Shown here in pieces: positions 63,373-64,000 of a stretch of 64,000 nucleotides of DNA. The translations under genes and the position numbers were made by a program. This stretch comes from Lingula anatina. Lineage: Eukaryota > Brachiopoda > Lingulata > Lingulida > Lingulidae. Positions within the stretch are counted from its first letter, which is position 1; every line of letters begins with the position of its first letter. The notes under the pieces are model-generated. The model was not told the DNA's origin. It saw nothing but the letters and a program-made list of their open reading frames with translations, and did no database searches. The DNA lies in assembly GCF_001039355.2 (NCBI RefSeq), contig NW_019775136.1:127855-191854 (forward strand). Direction: 5' to 3'.

Positions 63373-64000
63373 CAACACTATAGGCTGCCATAGAAAGTAT
63401 CCTGGCTGGAGCCATCTGTGGAATCACATATCATTTATTCTCTGGTCAGCCGCTGACCATTATAGGCAGTACTGGACCAGTGCTGGTGTTTGAAACCATA
63501 GTTTTTCATTTCTGCGAGTAAGTAAAATGATACCTTATTATACTAATTCAATTTCCAATGTTTGGTAGTAATTTGGAATGCTGCACTTGGGTTAATTAAA
63601 GTTCATCATTTTGATAATGTTATCAGAATATTATGATTTGTTTTCACAAATGTGTTCTGAATTATCTGTATGATAGACTCATTACTATCTGTCATTTGAA
63701 AGTAAACATTTTATTCTGCAGTATATGTCTGAGAAATTAACTTATTTATTTGCATGTGGCAGGATTTTAAAACTTGACCTTTTTTGAACAATGTATTTTT
63801 TTTTTAATATAAAAGCCATACCCATTGAGCAGACTAAAAAAAAACAACACCAAGTCACCACAAGCTGTTGTAATATAGTTTTTAAAACATTTTATTTATT
63901 TATTTATTTATTTATTTATTTGTTATATTTCAGAGACAACCACCTGCATTACCTCAGTCTTCGCTTCTGGATCGGCATGTGGACATGCTTGTTCTTAATG
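42051..64000 (+). CDS. SLC4A7/8/10-like: Na+-coupled bicarbonate transporter, SLC4A7/8/10 type (5' part)
   Basis: Fourteen coding exons: 42051-42123, 50128-50277, 51962-52097, 52857-53017, 53372-53572, 54186-54230, 58536-58636, 59069-59170, 59956-60204, 60538-60684, 61641-61738, 62925-63099, 63384-63517 and 63934-64000 (cut by the window). They give 1839 nt = 613 codons in continuous frame. The N-terminus [15 protein letters not shown] is followed by a His run (40-46) and a Lys/His-rich stretch, as in NBCn/NCBE/NDCBE. The cytoplasmic band-3 domain begins near [19 protein letters not shown] (120-138), with [16 protein letters not shown], then [20 protein letters not shown] and [20 protein letters not shown]. 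The membrane domain starts at about 488; it includes [10 protein letters not shown]-like TM1 (seen as [16 protein letters not shown]) and the signature [16 protein letters not shown]. Expected role: plasma-membrane Na+/HCO3- import for pH control and possibly carbonate supply. The exact subtype cannot be told from this half. Confidence 0.94.
42673..42768. repeat. 48-bp tandem duplication (2 copies)
   Basis: Units 42673-42720 and 42721-42768 are identical or nearly so, each starting ATAGCTACCACCTTCACAAC. It keeps an open frame only because 48 is a multiple of three; there is no sign of coding. Confidence 0.9.
42887..42931. repeat. (AAAC)n microsatellite
   Basis: About eleven AAAC units in SLC4 intron 1. 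Confidence 0.95.
46253..46467. mobile_element. Harbinger-like MITE, family copy 2 (215 bp)
   Basis: The ends GACCCCATTTCCAGAGAT and (reverse complement of the right end) GGCTGTATTCCCAGAGCT are followed by AGATCGATCTA in both arms. TTA flanks at 46250-46252 and 46468-46470. It contains the same GTTAATTACCCCCTTACAGC centre as copy 1 but in the opposite orientation. It lies in SLC4 intron 1. Non-coding. Confidence 0.88.
50318..50750. repeat. 50-bp minisatellite with repeated TGACCTT
   Basis: At least five regular units of 50 bp (starting near 50370, 50420, 50470, 50520 and 50570), with degenerate units on both sides. The consensus includes TTATGTGAGCAAACTGTGAC followed by CTTC, then CATGTTTTCATTGTCCTT. 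It begins about 40 bp after the donor of SLC4 exon 2. There are no spacers between units. Confidence 0.88.
51310..51960. repeat. Minisatellite of roughly 65-75-bp units, interrupted by a MITE
   Basis: Units share GTCACCCACATTTACAGCAT, then AACCAGATATTAAGATTCTG and ACAATAACCTA. About five units are visible around the inserted element at 51400-51656. The array runs to within a few bases of the exon at 51962, after a (TA)n(GT)n stretch at about 51926-51946. Confidence 0.8.
51400..51656. mobile_element. Harbinger-like MITE, family copy 3 (257 bp)
   Basis: It begins GACTGGGTTCCCATCCCTAG and ends, as reverse complement, GAGACAATTCCCAGACCC. TAA flanks at 51397-51399 and 51657-51659. It contains AGATCGATCTAAC, GGGGTTTCTCACTAAATTGC and a GTTAATTACCCCCC centre. 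Compared with neighbouring minisatellite units (GATGTTAAGATTCTG), removing the element plus one TAA restores GATATTAAGATTCGG, so both the borders and the duplication are supported. Confidence 0.92.
54186..54230 (+). other. 45-bp candidate cassette exon of the SLC4 gene
   Basis: Acceptor GTTAAACAG and donor CTAG|GTAGTG; phase 1 on both sides, so it can be included or skipped without a frame change. It encodes [15 protein letters not shown]. It sits between NLQNAED and PSMTGN, a region where vertebrate SLC4A7/8/10 genes also carry optional cassettes. The weak donor supports alternative use. Confidence 0.55.
54349..54774. mobile_element. Foldback element, about 420 bp, in SLC4 intron
   Basis: The left arm begins TGAAAATTATCAAACACA and continues through GTAGGCCTTCATCAGACT; the right arm carries the same in inverse, ending at about 54774. 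Arms are about 110-130 bp with a central spacer that includes a run of C. No coding capacity; the superfamily is not assigned, and no clear target duplication was found. Confidence 0.75.
54862..54906. repeat. (ACAG)n microsatellite
   Basis: About eleven imperfect CAGA/CACA units in an SLC4 intron, beside the foldback element at 54349-54774. Confidence 0.9.
57040..57139. mobile_element. Half copy of the Harbinger-like MITE family
   Basis: The segment containing GAGACATCTAAGTCGCTTAAG, AGCAATTTAGCGAGAAACCC and CTGTTAGATCAATCTAG matches the reverse complement of the left half of copy 3 (51400-51656). The other half is absent, so this is a truncated remnant. A shorter scrap with AGTGAGAGTCCCCGCGGGG lies at about 60387-60416. 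Confidence 0.75.
59347..59506. repeat. Tandem duplication with GCT triplets (2 copies)
   Basis: Two units (59347-59417 and 59418-59506), each with TATTATTTGTTGCTGCTGCT, then CTCCTTCCTCTC, a run of C, then GGATTGAGAAAAG. They differ in the number of GCT triplets and in homopolymer length. Intronic; the readings through it are low complexity. Confidence 0.85.
59871..59946. repeat. (AT)38 microsatellite next to a splice acceptor
   Basis: 76 bp of uninterrupted AT ending nine bases before the acceptor site of the SLC4 exon at 59956. An apparent ORF through it is a poly-Tyr-Ile artefact. Confidence 0.97.
61779..62028. mobile_element. Foldback MITE, 250 bp, GGCTGCGTTCACA ends
   Basis: The left arm GGCTGCGTTCACAACCAAGT and the right arm (reverse complement starting GGCTGAGTTCACAAACAAAT) pair over about 90 bp, through AAGCATGCTGC and CCCTAATG. 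Flanks are TTA (61776-61778) and CTA (62029-62031), an imperfect 3-bp duplication. The end pattern is similar to the Harbinger-like family above. It lies 41 bp after the SLC4 exon at 61641-61738. Confidence 0.82.
63321..63372. repeat. (ATT)n microsatellite next to a splice acceptor
   Basis: About 17 ATT units, ending 11 bases before the SLC4 exon at 63384. Confidence 0.95.
63891..63921. repeat. (TTTA)n microsatellite next to a splice acceptor
   Basis: About eight TTTA units ending 12 bases before the last visible SLC4 exon at 63934; they provide most of the T-rich tract of that acceptor. Confidence 0.95.

Overview
The window is nuclear DNA from an animal, most likely a lophotrochozoan marine invertebrate such as a mollusc. 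That lineage is a guess. The evidence for an animal is AT-rich sequence, short GT-AG-bounded exons in introns of about 0.2-8 kb, many short inverted-repeat transposons and microsatellites, and metazoan genes of recognisable families. No operons, phage or prokaryotic features are present.

Layout. (1) 265-1517, + strand: the 3' end of an unrecognised cysteine-rich gene. (2) 2055-5694, - strand: a complete JMJD8-like ER-lumenal JmjC-fold protein (9 coding exons, 283 aa). (3) 6813-16973, + strand: a complete DNAJC10/ERdj5 ER disulfide reductase (20 coding exons, 793 aa, C-terminal HDEL). It lies head-to-head with JMJD8 across a 1.1 kb shared 5' region that holds a 174-bp transposon with a 9-bp target duplication. 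Exons 3 and 4 of DNAJC10 occur twice, on either side of a single N, and this is probably a haplotype assembly duplication. (4) 18795-25516, - strand: a complete ZC3H15/DFRP1 gene (11 coding exons, 431 aa), convergent with DNAJC10. (5) 25517-41982: 16.5 kb with no convincing protein gene. It holds foldback transposons (including one inserted in another), a degenerate minisatellite and a few exon-like splice-site pairs. (6) 42051-64000, + strand: the first 14 coding exons (613 codons) of a Na+-coupled bicarbonate transporter of the SLC4A7/8/10 type, cut off by the window edge in the membrane domain.

JMJD8 and DNAJC10 both encode proteins of the ER lumen, so a shared divergent promoter could couple them. 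DNAJC10, ZC3H15 and the SLC4 gene are consecutive here, and their human counterparts are all on chromosome arm 2q, which suggests old linkage.

The clearest non-gene signal is a family of roughly 215-257 bp foldback elements (three intact copies, one half copy, one scrap) with 3-bp TTA/TAA target duplications, as in PIF/Harbinger-type MITEs. One copy sits inside a minisatellite, where neighbouring repeat units show the pre-insertion sequence. Exon coordinates were derived by hand from reading frame, splice consensus and family knowledge. All five reconstructed gene models keep phase across every junction, and the two with the most exons give lengths close to the family norm.
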